Origin: Eutreptiella sp. 'Long Island Sound 2002'
Taxonomy: Eukaryota > Euglenozoa > Euglenophyceae > Eutreptiales > Eutreptiaceae
Direction: 5' to 3'
Assembly: GCA_964036045.1 (NCBI GenBank)
Contig: OZ038382.1
Location: forward strand, 132,546,442-132,610,441
DNA length: 64,000 bases
Numbering within the stretch: the first letter of the stretch is position 1; the number at the start of each line of letters is the position of its first letter. The translations under genes and the position numbers were made by a program. Shown one piece after another: positions 19,880 to 29,300 of this stretch. The notes beneath the pieces were generated by a model. It searched no databases. It was not told the origin of the DNA and saw nothing but the letters and a program-made list of their open reading frames with translations.

Positions 19880-21465
19880 TGCACCAGGAGGTAGTGGGAA
19901 GGGCGCGCCTGCCACCACGCATGCCTACCAGAGTGACAGTGATGGCAGACTCCGATGGGTCCCCCCAACGGGACGACCGCCACCACCGCCGGTCCCGCTC
20001 CCGCTCCCCTGTCTCCTCCCCGGAGTGGACGGGGGAGACCCTCGCGGAGCGCGAGGAGCGGAGGCTGGCGAAGGCGGTGGTGCTGGTCGGGCCGCCGCCG
20101 CCGGCCCGGGAACCTGGGCCAGCCGGGACGGCCGCCCCCGCCGCCCCGCCCCGCCCGGACGCGCAGGAAGCAGAGACCGCGGCGAGCCACGCCGCGGCCC
20201 CGGCCGCGGCCCCCGGCACGCCGCCGGCAAGGGGGGCAGCCCCGGCGCAGGAGCCGGACGCATCGCCGAGGGCTGCCGCAGCCGCAGAGGAGAGCAAGAA
20301 GGGCGCGCGAGGGGTTGCGACGGACCCCGCACGGGCCGCGGCCGCCTTGCCGGCGGCCGCCGCGGCAGCAGAGGAGAACGAGGGGGGCGTGCGAGGGGTT
20401 GCGACTGCGGCCATGGGCGCCCCGTCGGCGGCCGCCACGACAGCGAAGGAGAGCGGGGAGGGCACGCGAGGGGCTGCAGCCGCGACCTCCAGCACGCCGC
20501 GAACGCGGGGGACGGACCCCGCACGGGTCACGGGCGCCTCGCCGGCGGCCCCCGCGGCAGCAAAAGAGAACGCAGAGGGCGCGCGAGGGGTTGCGACCGC
20601 GGCCCCGGCGGGCCCCGCACGAGCCACGGGCGCCTCGTCGGCGGCCGTCACGGCAGCGAAGGAGAGCGAGGAGGGCGCGCGAGGGGCTGCGGCCGCGACC
20701 CCCAGCACGCCGCGCAAGCGGGGGAGGAACCCCGCACGGGCCGCGGACGCCTCGCCGGCGGCCGCCGCAGCAGCAGCAGTGGGCAGGGAGAGCGCGAAGT
20801 ACCGCGCCCACCCCAACCCCACCCACACCCACACCAGCCCCCCCAAGCCGTTCCCCCCCAAGCCCTTCCCCCCGGGGCGGGAGCGGCACGTCCGCCCCCC
20901 GACGCGCGAGCGCTCGCCGCAGGGCGTCACGCCGCCGCAGCTGCAAAGGCAGCAGGACGCCCGGCGAGTGGTCCAGGAAGGGCGCAGCGGCGGGGGGGAG
21001 GGGAGCAGCGGACGGCGCGACAGGCAGGGAGCAGGGGAGGGGCCAGGGCACGGGAAGGGCGCGCAGGGGCGCGGGCAGGGAGCCCAGGTGCAGGGGGCAG
21101 GGCGAGGGGAGGTGGGAGAGCGAGCAGGCCAGGGCGTGGTGGATGGGAGGCGGGACCCGCGACACGGGCAGGGGGCCGGGGAGGGGCCAGGGCACGGGAA
21201 GGGCGCTCAGGGGCGCAGGAGGGAACCCAGGTGCAGGGGGCAGGACGAGGGGGGCCGGGAGAGCGAGCGGGCGAGGGCGTGGGGGACGGGAGGCAGGATC
21301 CGTGACACGGGCAGGGGGCTGGAAAGGGACCCAAGGGCGAGGGCAAGGGCGCCGCGGGCCCCAAGGGACAAGCGGGACGGGGCATGGGAGCCCAGGGAGG
21401 AGGGCGGGGCGAAGGGAGGGGGGCAGAGGGCGGAGCGCCCCCGCAGCCGGACGTGCAGCCGGTGA
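19879..21465 (+). CDS. Element 1 ORF5: SR- and Ala-rich low-complexity protein
   Basis: 528 codons starting at the ATG that overlaps the ORF4 stop. An N-terminal RRSRSRSPVSS tract resembles splicing-factor SR tails. It is followed by about five Ala-rich repeats carrying cores such as AKESEEGARG, then a Gly/Arg/Gln-rich stretch. Such composition suits RNA binding or condensation. The last third of this frame looks poor; a better frame appears from about 21536 (next entry), so a frameshift is likely around 20900-21530. Element 2 has an SR-rich ORF in the same position, which supports a real gene here. Confidence 0.5.
   Translation: MHQEVVGRARLPPRMPTRVTVMADSDGSPQRDDRHHRRSRSRSPVSSPEWTGETLAEREERRLAKAVVLVGPPPPAREPGPAGTAAPAAPPRPDAQEAETAASHAAAPAAAPGTPPARGAAPAQEPDASPRAAAAAEESKKGARGVATDPARAAAALPAAAAAAEENEGGVRGVATAAMGAPSAAATTAKESGEGTRGAAAATSSTPRTRGTDPARVTGASPAAPAAAKENAEGARGVATAAPAGPARATGASSAAVTAAKESEEGARGAAAATPSTPRKRGRNPARAADASPAAAAAAAVGRESAKYRAHPNPTHTHTSPPKPFPPKPFPPGRERHVRPPTRERSPQGVTPPQLQRQQDARRVVQEGRSGGGEGSSGRRDRQGAGEGPGHGKGAQGRGQGAQVQGAGRGEVGERAGQGVVDGRRDPRHGQGAGEGPGHGKGAQGRRREPRCRGQDEGGRESERARAWGTGGRIRDTGRGLERDPRARARAPRAPRDKRDGAWEPREEGGAKGGGQRAERPRSRTCSR
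20280..20790 (+). repeat. Ala-rich coding minisatellite in ORF5
   Basis: Five imperfect units carry GCGCGAGGGGTTGCGAC or its variant ending GGGGCTGCGGC, spaced roughly 75-120 bp. They are translated as Ala-rich segments with a conserved ARG core. Copy length varies, mostly in multiples of three. Confidence 0.65.
21020..21340 (+). repeat. G/A-rich tandem repeat of about 135 bp
   Basis: GGCCAGGGCACGGGAAGGGC at about 21041 recurs near 21189, and GACACGGGCAGGGGGC near 21160 recurs near 21302. Runs of three or more G on this strand could form G-quadruplexes in RNA. Confidence 0.65.
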
Positions 21466-21535
21466 GGTGCATCCCCCCCGGCATCCAACAGATGCCGGCA
21501 CACCACACCCACCACCACCACCACCACACCACCAC

Positions 21536-22159
21536 CACCTCTACAACATCGACCCTGACACCGGCGAGCTCGTCCCCCCCCAACCCCCACGACACCAGCA
21601 CCAGCAAGCCCCCCCCGCGCCGAGGGCGGAGCCGGAGCGGATGGCCTCGGCGGAGGGGGGACGGGGCGCGGCAGCGGCGCCGCAGGCGCAGGGGCAGCGA
21701 GGGGGGCCGGCACGGGGGGCGGAGGAGGGCCGGCCATGGGACCGGGACTGGGGCGCGGTCCCGGACCCGCTGGGGGAGGAGACCCTCCCCCTGGTGGGGG
21801 AAGTGTACGGGTGGTTGTGCTGGGCCAACCAGGGGACCTCCAGGAGGTAGAGGAACCGGCCCTTAGATGCCGTGCTCCTCTGGAGGGACGGAGGAAACCG
21901 AGAGGTACCCCCGGGGGGGTGAGCGGCCCCAGAGGACCACGAGAGGGTCCTCATGTCAGTGATCCGGGCGGCGTGGCCCGACAGGGAGCTGACGTGGCCG
22001 GCCTTCCTGGAAGGGGGAGCGGTGCTCCGCATCACGGATGCGGACGCCAACAACTGGCTCCCCCGGGCCTTGCGTAGCGCCCTCGCCCACTGGCGCTACC
22101 GCCGGCACAACCCGCCGCCGCCGCAGCCCCAGCCCCCACACAAGCGGCGGCGCAGGTGA
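21536..22159 (+). pseudogene. C-terminal domain of SR ORF, broken by stops
   Basis: In frame with 21953-22159, the translation reads YNIDPDTGELVPP, then LVGEVYGWLCWAN, a TAG at 21848, a TGA at 21919, and then LRITDADANNWLPRALRSAL ending in a KRRRR tail at 22159. The same order occurs in element 2 as LQELCRWVKWA, VRIRTPANLNEA and TPQALRQWLQA (about 38280-38540). This suggests a conserved C-terminal domain of the SR protein, here interrupted by two in-frame stops. Confidence 0.5.
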
Positions 22160-22249
22160 AGGCCCAGACGGCGGGTACGGGAGATTTGGGGGGGGAGGCT
22201 GGGCCCCCCGACCCAGGCCCCCCCCACGGTATGGCACGACGTACGAGGG

Positions 22250-23298
22250 CGCGCCACCTCCCGCGGGAGGGAGTGCGGAGACAACGAGCGCGGGGGGGAA
22301 CCTGCTGCCCCGCAACCCGCTAACCACTGACTGCTAACCCTCACGGCCACCCCCGGCCGGCCAGCGCCGCGCGACAACCGCCGGGAGATGAGGGGCCCCG
22401 GCGAGGGCCTGCGCGGGAATCCAGCTCTCGATAGAGGGGGGCGGGAGAAGGGCGCGACCCCCTGGCCGATGGCTGGCCCCCGGGGCCAGGACTGCCATGC
22501 CCCCCCCAACCCACCCCCCCCCCCCACACAGACCCGAGGGCGGGCGGGGGGGCGGCCCCCCCACCCCCCCCCGCGCCCACCACAGCAGGGGAGCCACAGG
22601 CGCGGCCCTCCGCCCCCCCAGGGCCGGGGGGGCGCCCCCCCCTCAGGAGGAACGGCGACGCAGTAAGGGCAACAGCGGCTGGACCTGCTCCCGCGAACCC
22701 ACGCCGGCGTGCCGGAGCAACGCGCACAACGGAACAGGAAGGAGGCTGCACCCCACATGACCCTCCCGTAACCACAGCCCACTCCGAGGTGACAGAGGGG
22801 GGGTTTCAGGTCAGATGGGGCCCCCAGGGGAGCGGTCCACGGGCCGCCCCTCACCCCCCCCCACCCCGGGGCGGCACTTCAGCCCCGTCCGCACGCGCGC
22901 GCCGGAAGGGAGCGCGCCGGCGGCACGGAGAGAGCCAGAAAGGAGAACCGCAGGCCGCCGCCCGGAACGAGAGCAGGGAGGCCGCGGCGCGACACCCCCC
23001 CCCCGCCCCCCCACCAGCCCGCCAGCCGCGGGGGCCCCGGCCCCCACCCCCCGAGGCAGGGGGGATGGACCCCCCCCGTTCGAGAGGGGAGCCGGAGTGT
23101 GACCCGCCCCCCTGCCCCAGCCGCCGGCTCAAATGGGGGCCGCGAAGAACAAGTGGGCCCACGCCTGCGCACCGGGACGCCGCGCAGATCGTGCCCAGAG
23201 GAGCCGGGTTGGCGCGAACCGGAGTGGTTTCGGAGGCCACGCCCCCCATGGACAGCACGACGCCAGTGACGCCCGCTTTGTTGCCTGCCCAGGGAAAG
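22250..23298 (+). repeat. 3' region duplication, copy 1 (about 1.05 kb)
   Basis: Non-coding. It starts with CCGCGGGAGGGAGTGCGGAG, similar to the start of copy 2, and ends at TTTGTTGCCTGCCCAGGGAA (23279-23298). It lies downstream of the last ORF of element 1 and holds C- and G-homopolymer stretches. Confidence 0.75.
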
Positions 23299-24404
23299 CG
23301 GCGCGCCACCTCCTGCGGGAGGGAGTGCGGAGACAACAATCGCGGGGGGAAACCTGCTGCCCCGCAGCCCGTTAAGCACTGACCGCTAACCCTCACGGCC
23401 ACCCCCGGCCGGCCAGCGCCGCGCAACAACGGCCGGGGGATGAGGGGCCCCGGAGAGGGCCTACGCGAGAATCCGGTTCTCGGTAGAGGGGGGCGGGGGA
23501 AGGGCGCGACCCCCTGGCCGATGGCTGGCCCCCGGGGCGAGGACTGCCAAGCCGCCCCCCCCCCCTTGGCCGACAGGAGGCATCGCGAGGGGACCAAAGG
23601 CCCCCCCCCACTCCCCCCCCCCCCTCCCACGCAGGCCCGAGAGCGGGCGGGGGGGCGGCCCCCCCACCCCCCCCCCCGCACCCACCCCAGCTGGGGAGCC
23701 ACAGGCGCGGCCCTCCGCCCCCCCAGGGCCGGGGGGGCGCCCCCACCCTCAGGAGGAACGGCGACGCGGTAAGGGCAAAGGCGGCTGGACCTACCCCCGC
23801 GAACCCGCACCGGCGTGCCGGAGCAACGCGCACAACGGAACACGAAGGGGGCCGCGCCCCACATGACCCTCCCGTAACCACAGCCCACTCCGAGGTGACA
23901 GAGGGGGGGTTCGCAGGTCAGCTGGGGCCCCCAGGGGAGCGGTCCACGGGCCGCCCCTCACCCCCCCCCCACCCCGGGGCGGCACTTCAGCCCCGACCGC
24001 ACGCGCGCGCCGGAAGGGAGCGCGCCAGCGACACGGAGAGGGCCAGGATTGAGTACCGCAGGCCGCCGCCCGGAACGAGAGCAGGGAGGCCGCGGCGCGA
24101 CACCCCCCCCCCCGCCCCCCCACCAGCCCGCCAGACGCGGGGGCCCCGGCCCCCACCCCCCGAGGCAGGGGGGATGGGCCCCCCCCACCCGAGAGGGGAG
24201 CCGGAGTGTGACCCGCCCCCCCGCTCCAGCCGCCGGCTCACATGGGGGCCGCGAAGAACAAGCGGGCCCACGCCTGCGCACCAAGACGCCGCACAGATCG
24301 TACCCAGAGAAGCCGGGTGAACACGAACCGGAGTGGTATGGGGGGCCACGCCCCCCATGGACAGCACGACGCCAGTGACGCCCGCTTTGTTGCCTGCCCA
24401 GGGA
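23299..24404 (+). repeat. 3' region duplication, copy 2 (about 1.1 kb)
   Basis: Second direct copy of the preceding block, roughly 90-95% similar by eye. It is longer by about 55 bp because of an extra C-rich segment near 23570-23630. It ends with the same TTTGTTGCCTGCCCAGGGAA. Confidence 0.75.
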
Positions 24405-25020
24405 AGGCAGAGGGACGGAAAGAGGCAGAGCGACCCCCCGCCCTACAGGCCCCGCCCCGGCCGCACAGCCGGAGGAAACGGCGCACGCCTCCCGCCCCCC
24501 CCCCCCCCAGCCCGCCCCTGTCAGCTGGAGCTTACACCGCTAGGCAGTGCCCTGTCGCCTCAGAGATGGCGTGTCAACCTTGGGGCATCCCACGGGGAGG
24601 GGGTGTACAAACGCAGGCACAGGCTGTGGTGGCCTGTCTTCCCCTGTTCTCCCTCGCAACGGGCGGATCGGCAACCCGGCGGGACATCCCCAGCTCTAGG
24701 GCGCGGCGGCCGGCGATCCGACGGTGCGGCGGTCCCTCCTCTTCCACCCTGCACGTCAGTCGGCGATCCGGCGGTGCCTCTGTCCGCCTCCTGCCCCCGT
24801 GCACGTCAGTCGGCGGTCCGGCGGTGCTACTGTCCGCCTCTTACCCCTGTGCACGTCAGTCGGCGATCGGATGGTGCCGCACCCCACCCAGCCCCCTCCC
24901 CCCCTGTCCCGGCCCCGTACACGTAGACTGAGGCCTCCCCGCACGCGCAACACGCTTCACAACGCACAGCCCCACCCTCGGGACTGGATACATAGCCGAC
25001 GGCACCCCTAAGTCGCGTAA
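24405..25020 (+). other. Non-coding 3' region of element 1
   Basis: GC-rich, with a C15-type homopolymer near 24500. No gene recognised. It includes the 51-bp repeat listed separately. Confidence 0.5.
24710..24890 (+). repeat. 51-bp tandem repeat, about 3.5 units
   Basis: GTGCACGTCAGTCGGCGATC-like starts recur near 24749, 24800 and 24851, each followed by a variant of CGGCGGTGC and CTGTCCGCCTC. A partial unit precedes them. Confidence 0.7.
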
Positions 25021-25030
25021 GAGACTCCTG

Positions 25031-25100
25031 CGGCCCAGTAGTGAGAGCGTCGGTCTTCAATCGTCCAGTGCGGGGGTTCGATCCCAGGCGTTGGTGCTCC
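25031..25100 (+). repeat. tRNA-like (SINE-type) segment, plus strand
   Basis: GGTTCGATCCC at 25075-25085 matches the Pol III B box. TAGTGAGAGCGT at 25039-25050 resembles an A box. The arms do not fold as a clean cloverleaf, so a tRNA-derived SINE remnant is more likely than a working tRNA. Confidence 0.4.
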
Positions 25101-25344
25101 TGAGATCCCTGCACGTAGAGCTCTCTAGTTGGCGACGTGGGAACCACCCCCCCCTCCAGCAGCTCGCGCCACCACCGATACCGGTGGATCGGGTGGAGGT
25201 CTCGTTCGTTTTACCCCCCACCCTGGAGGAACAAAACACATGGGAGCCACCGACCCCTGCAGCAGTGCGCACCGTCACCTGTACACGAACAGGTCGACGG
25301 GAGGCCTCGTCCGGTATTCGAAGGGATCGGTGGGAGACCACCGA

Positions 25345-25405
25345 TCACGGGGATCGAACCAGCTCCTTCGCGGCGCGCGCCAGGTGCGCTACCTCCAGGG
25401 CGGCT
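25345..25405 (-). repeat. tRNA-like (SINE-type) segment, minus strand
   Basis: On the minus strand a B box GGTTCGATCCCC (25349-25360) follows an A-box-like TAGCGCACCTGG (about 25380-25391). It lies opposite in orientation to the tRNA-like segment 300 bp upstream. A tRNA pseudogene or the head of a SINE is likely; anticodon not assigned. Confidence 0.45.
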
Positions 25406-25689
25406 GCCTTCTGAGATACACTGGCACCCGGGTCACAGAACAAACGCGCCCGCAACCCCCTCCCCCTGTGCTAAGTGTAAGCCTGCAGTAGGGTTGCTCT
25501 GCTGGGCCATGAACCGGAACATTGGTGCACCACTCCAGCCACGGTCACCCCAACCCCCCCTCGCAACCCGCAGAGCGAAGCTCCGTGCGCATCGGGCTCG
25601 TCATGGGAATCCGGCGGACCGGCGCCTGGACACCAAGTCGACACCTCTCTCCCCCCCACGGGAAGAGAGCGGGGCCCCCACAACCGCAC

Positions 25690-25835
25690 GCCCGCGCCCA
25701 CAACGCTGACCCCGACAGCCCACCCAGTGGACGGGCAGTCGGGGGAGGAGGAGCGCAAGTCCCTAAACGCCCCACGCAACGGTCGAAGGCACCCCCCCGG
25801 GGACACCCTGCCGCCGCCCCCACAACCCCAAGCCA
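25690..25835 (+). repeat. Stray single copy of the 5' monomer in the 3' region
   Basis: CCCACCCAGTGGACGGGCAG, then an AACGGTCGAAGGCACCCCCC-type core and GGGGACACCCTGCCGCC, follow the order of the first 213-bp monomer and its upstream edge (4830-4945), with many substitutions. It indicates a diverged 5'-type fragment within the 3' part of element 1. Confidence 0.5.
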
Positions 25836-26600
25836 AGTAGGGGGCGAACCGGGACCGGACCGCCCCCCCCAAAGCACGCCAGACAGAGCACGGGACCGGG
25901 GCAGGACACGCGGAGGGGCACGGACCACGTGGAACGGCCCTACCAGCGCCCAGTGCCGGGACCACGCGAGATGCGCGCGCCACACCACCCAGCAGGGAGC
26001 GGACACCGCGAGAGCCCGAGCGCACACACACGAAAAGGACACGCGGGGACTACGGGAAGGGCAACCGGACCGAGCGCGCGGAACGCACAGACCGCATGGA
26101 ATGGCGTACCAGCGAGCGAGGGTAAGGGACACCCGGACGAGACGGCCCGCCACACGCAGCGCGGAACACGCGGGGCGGGAAGGGGGAAGAAGGGGAGACA
26201 CAACACCAGGCACCGGCCCGAACCCCCCCCGAACCGGCCGCGAGCGCCGCGCACACACAGACGGGACACTGCACCCGCCAAGGCAGTAGTGACGCACAGC
26301 GCCCCGCACCAACCCCTAGGCTAGGCAGCCTCCGCGCCAGCCCAAGGGGGTCCCACTGGCGACAAGCCAGTAGCACGGGCCCGGCGGCGCCGGCGCCCCG
26401 GGCGACCACGCATTAGGGGGGCGACGCAGTGGGTAAGCGCTCGCAGCCACGGCTGCGAATTGATGCACCGACCGGGGAGTGGCGAAACGGGGACGCCGGG
26501 GAAGGACGGGGCTCCGAGCTCTGTGAACCCGGGGGACTCCGCCACCAGGCAGGAGGTGCGTCTTGGAGGGCCCCCCACTAGGACCCGGTGGGGAGGATAT
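25836..26600 (+). other. Non-coding 3' terminal region of element 1
   Basis: A direct repeat of about 168 bp is visible: GGAACGGCCCTACCAGCG near 25930 recurs as GGAATGGCGTACCAGCG near 26098. A tRNA-like A-arm (GCAGTGGGTAAGCGC) followed by the 8-bp palindrome TCGCAGCC/GGCTGCGA lies at 26425-26460, without a convincing B box. No gene recognised. Confidence 0.5.
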
Positions 26601-26632
26601 CACCTGGCCCGACCAGGTGGCCCCCCGGGGCC
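26601..26632 (+). other. Two hairpins near the 3' end of element 1
   Basis: CACCTGG-CCCGA-CCAGGTG (26601-26619) is followed directly by GGCCCC-CC-GGGGCC (26619-26632), 42 bp before the insertion end. Stem-loops near the 3' end can serve as reverse-transcriptase recognition sites in LINEs; that role is inferred here. Confidence 0.5.
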
Positions 26633-26674
26633 AAAAGGCGTCTAGTACCCGCAAAATCAAACCTCAAACCTCAA

Positions 26675-26684
26675 GCCTAGAGAG
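26675..26684 (+). repeat. Target-site duplication, right, of element 1
   Basis: GCCTAGAGAG, identical to 2713-2722, directly after the AACCTCA-type tail of element 1. Confidence 0.85.
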
Positions 26685-28786
26685 GAATGGTCCTGCCCCA
26701 GTCCACCCCCTGAGAGAGAGACCCTCACCAATCCATGCCCTAGGAGGGAGACCCGAACCAATCTATGCCTTAGGGGGGAGAATCCATCCAATCCATGGCC
26801 TAAGAGAGATGACCTCACCAAAACCCCATCCCGAGCGCATAGCCTAGCTGTGACCCATGGGAGCATGCATATGGAGAGGGACTTTCGCCAAGCCATGACC
26901 CATGAGAGCAGGCATACACTTGGAGTGAGAATCACCGACATTGATTGAGGATTATTCCTAGACCCAATTGCCCCAAATCAAATGAGCTATCCTCATGCCA
27001 TACTGCAAGTTGACAAAGGAGGGATAGTTAATCACCAACCGTGTTCGACCAATGGCATGAATTCACCAAAGGTCAACGAAGTAGGACGGCATACAAGAGG
27101 TTAGCAACCAGGGCACAGGTGCAATTCTCCACCTTTAACATGTTCACCCAGTACACATGCACACAACATGTTCCACATACATCATCTCCAAAGATTGATT
27201 TACCATGACTCACACGCAAGGCAAACAAAGGACAAAGAATAGAAGTAGAAGATATTCATGGTGTAGCAACGACCCAGTTACTTTCTTCCTGTCCGATGCA
27301 CCTACCTCAGCCACTTCCACTTCAACTCCTCTTCCACTGGGGCTCCTCCAGCTTCAAGGGACTTGTGATCCCCCGTACCCGTATGCGTGGCACTGCCGAA
27401 GTAGATGCGCCCATTAACATATACCAGTGCCCCCAAGGGCGACAGCCTGTGTGGACAGAGGCACCACATCAGGCTTTAGCTAGATCGCAGTTGCGGGTCT
27501 TCTATCATCCACTGGAGTTGCCCTAGCTTCCAATTGGTATCCATTTCAGCAACAGGATGGAACTAACACCATTAGCACCCATTGGGAAAATAGTTAGACA
27601 ATCGGCCCGCATTAAGGAACAGAGAGCACGCGCACGCCAACAGGAACACGACAAGGGCGCGCGCACCCCCTTTAGGTCTGATCCGAACCAGAAATGCTAA
27701 ATCCTCCATCCTGTGGTTTAAAAATATTCTAAGTTCGGAATTCTGTTGAATTTATACACGAAATTGCTGAAATTGCGGAAATCACTCAATTATAGAGCAG
27801 TGGAGCCAATTGGGATCCGAACCGGCTTCACCCCCCTTCCGAGAGCATTGTCACCTGCTCGGAAAGACATAAAGAGGACGGGAGGATCCTGGTTGTTCCC
27901 TTGGCGCTCCCCTCATTGTGGGAGGGTACCACATACACCGTGGCCAGCCGCCCAAGCAATCGAGGGGAGGAAAGAACTCAAATGGATTGAATTCCCGCCT
28001 GTCACCACTAAACCTAAAAGCATAGGCTCGGTAGATCAAAGTTAGACAAAAGCAACGTCTTCGACCGGTCTACATGAAAAGACCACAAACAAACATTTGA
28101 TGCATGACATGCACAGCATGAACCCCTCGCATGACCCGCACTCCCGCCAAGAGACATGAGAGCAATGGATCTGTTGAGGATCACCTTCACAAGACATTGG
28201 CATATGGGGGGGGTCATCATTAGTCATGATAAGGGGGGACACAAACAATGCAGATGTTTTTTTATTTCTGGAAAAAAAATTTCCCAAATTGGTTTTCTTT
28301 TTTTTCCGCCAACTTTTATTCGGACTCCAGTTGCACGATGAGCTCGAACAGACGTTGCCATCGCGTCTGGCTTGCAAAAAAATGGTCTCGGATCCGGTTG
28401 GATGGTCGCAAGGTGCCCAAATGACGAGAAATGAGAAAATATTCTTCTACTAAAAATGGCAACAGTTGTTTTTAGAATAGCGTTGGCGAAAAATTGAGAT
28501 CTCCAAACTAAGGGACCCCGGGTGGGAACGGACCTTACCAATGCGACCGCGACACATATTGGGTGGCTGCAGATTCAGACGAAACGCGAAACAGGGCCGG
28601 TATGAGCAAGTTCCAAAAATAGAAATTTTGATACTAAAAATAGAACAAAAGTTCTAAAAAGAGAAAGTGGTGTGCTAAAACAGAAATGGCACTTGGGGAG
28701 GGGTTTAGCACATCCGATGGTCCCCATTGCGTCCGGCAACCTCCCAATAGGTCAAATTGCACCAAAAATTGGCGAAAACAAATCAA
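26685..28786 (+). repeat. Dispersed repeat AB, copy 1, right part
   Basis: Nearly identical to 53068-55167. Similarity stops at AAATCAA in both copies (28786 and 55167). It is AT-richer than its neighbours, and no convincing protein is present. On the minus strand a GGTTCGGATCCC B-box-like motif (27812-27823) and a 4-bp D-arm-like stem (27843-27860) recur in all three AB copies. A homopolymer-rich stretch lies at 28255-28310. Confidence 0.85.
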
Positions 28787-29262
28787 ACAAATCCTCCCTC
28801 CCATCACTACCACCGCCCCAGCCGGACGAGGCATCCTCATCATCCTCCCTCCCGCCACCAGCACCGCCCCCGCTCGAGGCGTACCCAGGATTCGAAAAGG
28901 GCGCGAAGGTCCAGCAGCCCTTCCGCAACGACCACACAGGCGACTGGATCTGGTGTGAGGGCACGATCCAGTACCACCTCCACGACCCGGGGGACAACAG
29001 GGGGCCACAGATCCGGGACATCTGGCACCGCCAGAAGGAGCTAGACCAAGGCGACAGCGCCCCGGACAAGCCAGAAGGCTACACCCTGGAGCTCACCAGC
29101 GCCCACCCGATCCGACTCCGCACCGAAGAGAACAAGGCCCAAGGAGGCACCAAATACACTGGGGAGCTCCCCCCAGAGTGGAGCCAAGGCCTCCCCCCGC
29201 CGCGCCTACCCAAGCGCCCACCAACCGGCAAAAAGTCCCCGAGCCCCAGTCCCCCTCTCTGA
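28787..29262 (+). pseudogene. Element 2 ORF1, C-terminal remnant
   Basis: The open frame begins inside repeat AB without an ATG; the element part codes for a Pro/Ser-rich stretch, then FRNDHTGDWIWCEGTIQYHL and a Pro-rich tail SPSPSPPL. No family recognised. It ends in UGA and continues in the same frame into the endonuclease, exactly as in element 1. Confidence 0.5.
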
Positions 29263-29300
29263 CGGGGCAAGGGCCAACGGCACAAGCCTCCACAGCCCCG
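29260..29300 (+). promoter_or_regulatory. Candidate UGA readthrough site, context UGA CGG
   Basis: The stop reads CTC UGA CGG. UGA CGG is a known leaky context in plant RNA viruses (type II readthrough). CGGGGC (29263-29268) can pair with GCCCCG (29295-29300), a stem beginning right after the stop. The downstream frame reaches the endonuclease start VNLLDLNQPA before any AUG. Inferred from context and from the matching site in element 1. Confidence 0.45.

Larger units (their letters stand above)
2723..26674 (+). mobile_element. Non-LTR element 1, about 24 kb, full insertion
   Basis: The whole interval interrupts repeat AB between two copies of GCCTAGAGAG; the empty site is visible at 53058-53067. 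Order: degenerate 5' repeats, a 213-bp monomer array (4846-8110), zinc-finger ORF1 (8216), APE-endonuclease/RT, RNase H plus zinc motif, ORF4, SR/Ala-rich ORF5, a duplicated 3' untranslated block, terminal hairpins and a tail of two AACCTCA units. EN-RT-RNase H order, the short-repeat tail and the variable target duplication are hallmarks of LINE-type retrotransposition. At about 24 kb it would be unusually long for this class, so older nested insertions inside it (tRNA-like pieces, a stray monomer at 25690) remain possible. Confidence 0.75.

Noticed and set aside
26420-26470. Functional tRNA gene
   Set aside because: An A-arm-like stretch is present but there is no B box and the arms do not complete a cloverleaf.
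27808-27826. Primer-binding site TGGGATCCGAACC making AB an LTR
   Set aside because: It would pair with a T-arm, not a tRNA 3' end, and AB lacks TG...CA termini and an adjacent matching internal region.
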